Shown here: positions 63,001 through 64,000 of the stretch, piece by piece | Position numbering within the stretch: the first letter of the stretch is position 1 | Layout of the letters: every line of letters starts with the position of its first letter | Source of the DNA: Calycina herbarum | Lineage: Eukaryota > Ascomycota > Leotiomycetes > Helotiales > Pezizellaceae | Assembly: GCA_001414485.1 (NCBI GenBank) | Contig: LLEY01000146.1 | Location: forward strand, 62,001-126,000 | Reading direction: 5' to 3' | Length of the DNA: 64,000 nt | Position numbers and translations under genes: made by a program | The notes under the pieces: generated by a model | The model's database searches: none | What the model was told of the DNA's origin: nothing | What the model saw: only the letters and a program-made list of their open reading frames with translations

Positions 63001-63290
63001 CGTAGATTTAAGGTTTAGAATACGAGGTCGAGATAAGAGGTATTTATAGGTTATATACGACGCTAGATATTAGGCTTAATACGAGGAGGTATATTATATC
63101 TATAATATAATTAATATTTAACTTAAGGCGATTAATTTATACTTACTAGATATATATAAAGAGTAGTAGTAGTTGATTTATATATATTTAAAGTTAGTAT
63201 CTATTATAACGATTTAAACTACTCTTTCTAGTACTAAATCGTACTAAAAATTCTCAGACGCTCTACAAGCCCCTGGGAATCCTATACGTC
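60042..63290. repeat. Unclassified RIP-mutated relic, 3.2 kb
   Basis: Same AT-rich style as the rest of the block. No inverted or long terminal repeat and no certain protein relic was found by eye on either strand. Confidence 0.5.
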
Positions 63291-63844
63291 TATTAGCTAG
63301 TTAAGCTAAGTTAAGCTAAGTCAACAAAAATTTAGGACGTACACGGATTTACAGGGGAATAGGACCAGAGCGGCTGAGGATGAGATAAGGTAGAGAGTGA
63401 GATCCGAATCCGATAGTAAAGCAGCGCGAAGTGAGGGAGTGAGACGAGTTTGGAGGCTTTAGACTACGAATTGATTTTTATTTCCTAATTGAAGTTTTAT
63501 TTCGTGATGGGAATAATATTTCAAAACTTTGCCAAGAGTGCTTGGTTCAATCATCAGAGTCTCAATTAACAGTAACACTCGTAAATAGTTTATTGCTAGG
63601 GTCATCTTGAAATTATCCTAAAAACTTGGAACAAAATACAGTATTGACCCAGATCTTCTCCGAAAATGATTTCAATTGTCCCAAAAATACCTTGGGTTAA
63701 AGAGGTTGCATTGCGCTAACAATTTGGTGGTTTTGGGAGCCTCGTGACGCTAAGCTACTAAAGGCTTAGTGAGGCGTGGCGAAAAGGAAGTCCAGAAAAT
63801 ATTTTGGGGACCCCCTCATTCTCAATCGAACACAACACGCAATC
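63291..63844. other. Transition from AT-rich block to gene space
   Basis: Composition returns to normal within a few dozen bases near 63,290. The rest should hold the promoter of the gene that starts at 63845. No other feature is seen. Confidence 0.5.
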
Positions 63845-64000
63845 ATGTCAGGGCCCTCGGATAAAGCGCGTTTCTACTTGGAACAGGTTCTTCCCCCTTT
63901 TATCATCCATTTTTTTCATGTTCTTTTCATCTCAAAGTTCAATAAATACTCTTCTTTACAACTATTGTCAAACCAGTAAACTGACTTCAATATCCAGGCA
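63845..64000 (+). CDS. UTP6: Probable UTP6, U3 snoRNP protein (5' end only)
   Basis: The ATG at 63845 opens MSGPSDKARFYLEQ, then an intron runs 63887-63997 (GTTCTT donor, CTGAC branch at 63981, CCAG acceptor), and the next exon starts with GCA at the window end. KARFYLEQ followed by A fits the N-terminus of Utp6, a HAT-repeat protein of the small-subunit processome in the nucleolus that acts in 18S rRNA maturation. Only 15 residues are visible, so the call rests on this short match. The donor is not the usual GTAAGT type. Confidence 0.6.

Larger units (their letters stand above)
41699..63290. repeat. 21.6-kb RIP-mutated transposon block
   Basis: The whole stretch is strongly AT-rich, full of TA steps, poor in CA and TG, and lacks long open frames. 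This is the signature of repeat-induced point mutation acting on duplicated DNA. Legible transposon parts are listed separately. The first 830 bp (41,699-42,532) and the other unnamed stretches are too degraded to classify. Such blocks are generally heterochromatic in filamentous ascomycetes. Both edges are sharp. Confidence 0.9.

Noticed and set aside
1..64000. tRNA, rRNA or CRISPR features
   Set aside because: No cloverleaf with proper A and B boxes, no rRNA-like stretch and no regularly spaced direct-repeat array was found by eye; ggttcgatt near 26553 lacks the rest of a tRNA.

Overview
The window reads as a nuclear contig from a filamentous ascomycete (Pezizomycotina), most likely a leotiomycete. 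Protein genes are split by short introns (44-140 bp) with GTAAGT-, GTATGT- or GTGAGT-type donors and CTAAC/CTGAC branch sites. Protein families are typically fungal: a Zn2Cys6 regulator, a rhodopsin-domain membrane protein, a Dal5-type MFS permease, GH18 chitinase and an ABCG transporter. The transposon relics carry CpA-to-TpA damage of the kind left by repeat-induced point mutation (RIP). The species assignment is inference; no rRNA or barcode gene is present.

Bases 1-41,700 are ordinary gene space of balanced composition. Minus-strand genes dominate: a Zn2Cys6 transcription factor with an AT-hook (457-2539), a long proline-rich NPF-motif protein (8264-9922), the cohesin acetyltransferase ECO1 (10672-11974), a full-size ABCG transporter (16381-20374), a damaged or oddly spliced membrane protein (21501-24543), a nuclear-looking unknown protein with two homologous candidate last exons (26718-28476), an NADP-dependent medium-chain reductase (32079-33467) and a Dal5-like permease (34283-35931). 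Plus-strand genes are a rhodopsin-domain membrane protein (30588-31647), a GH18 chitinase without signal peptide (36868-38057), and a striking fusion of a GATA zinc finger to an SGNH/GDSL-hydrolase-like domain with altered catalytic positions (38904-41338). Large intergenic stretches (2540-8263, 11975-16380) carry no gene I can support. Two small non-autonomous inverted-repeat elements with target-site duplications sit between genes (14058-14293 and 33602-33750).

Bases 41,700-63,290 are a gene-free, extremely AT-rich block built of RIP-mutated transposons. A Ty3/gypsy-type LTR retrotransposon (43266-50507, 447-bp LTRs, 5-bp duplication gtaag, minus orientation) is inserted inside an older relative (42533-43265 continuing at 50508-54890). 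Next to it lie two Fot1/pogo-class DNA transposons in opposite orientation (55030-56890, 57050-58908), a solo LTR of the same LTR family in reverse orientation (59586-60041), and about 3 kb of unclassified relic. Normal sequence resumes near 63,290, and the window ends in the first codons of a gene that looks like UTP6, a U3 snoRNP protein.

The genes do not form one pathway. Regulator, transporters, reductase and chitinase lie near each other, but there is no polyketide, peptide or terpene synthase, so I do not call a biosynthetic cluster. The most unusual items are the GATA-SGNH fusion, the nested retrotransposon history that can be read base by base from its target duplications, and the duplicated last exon at 27,500-28,190.
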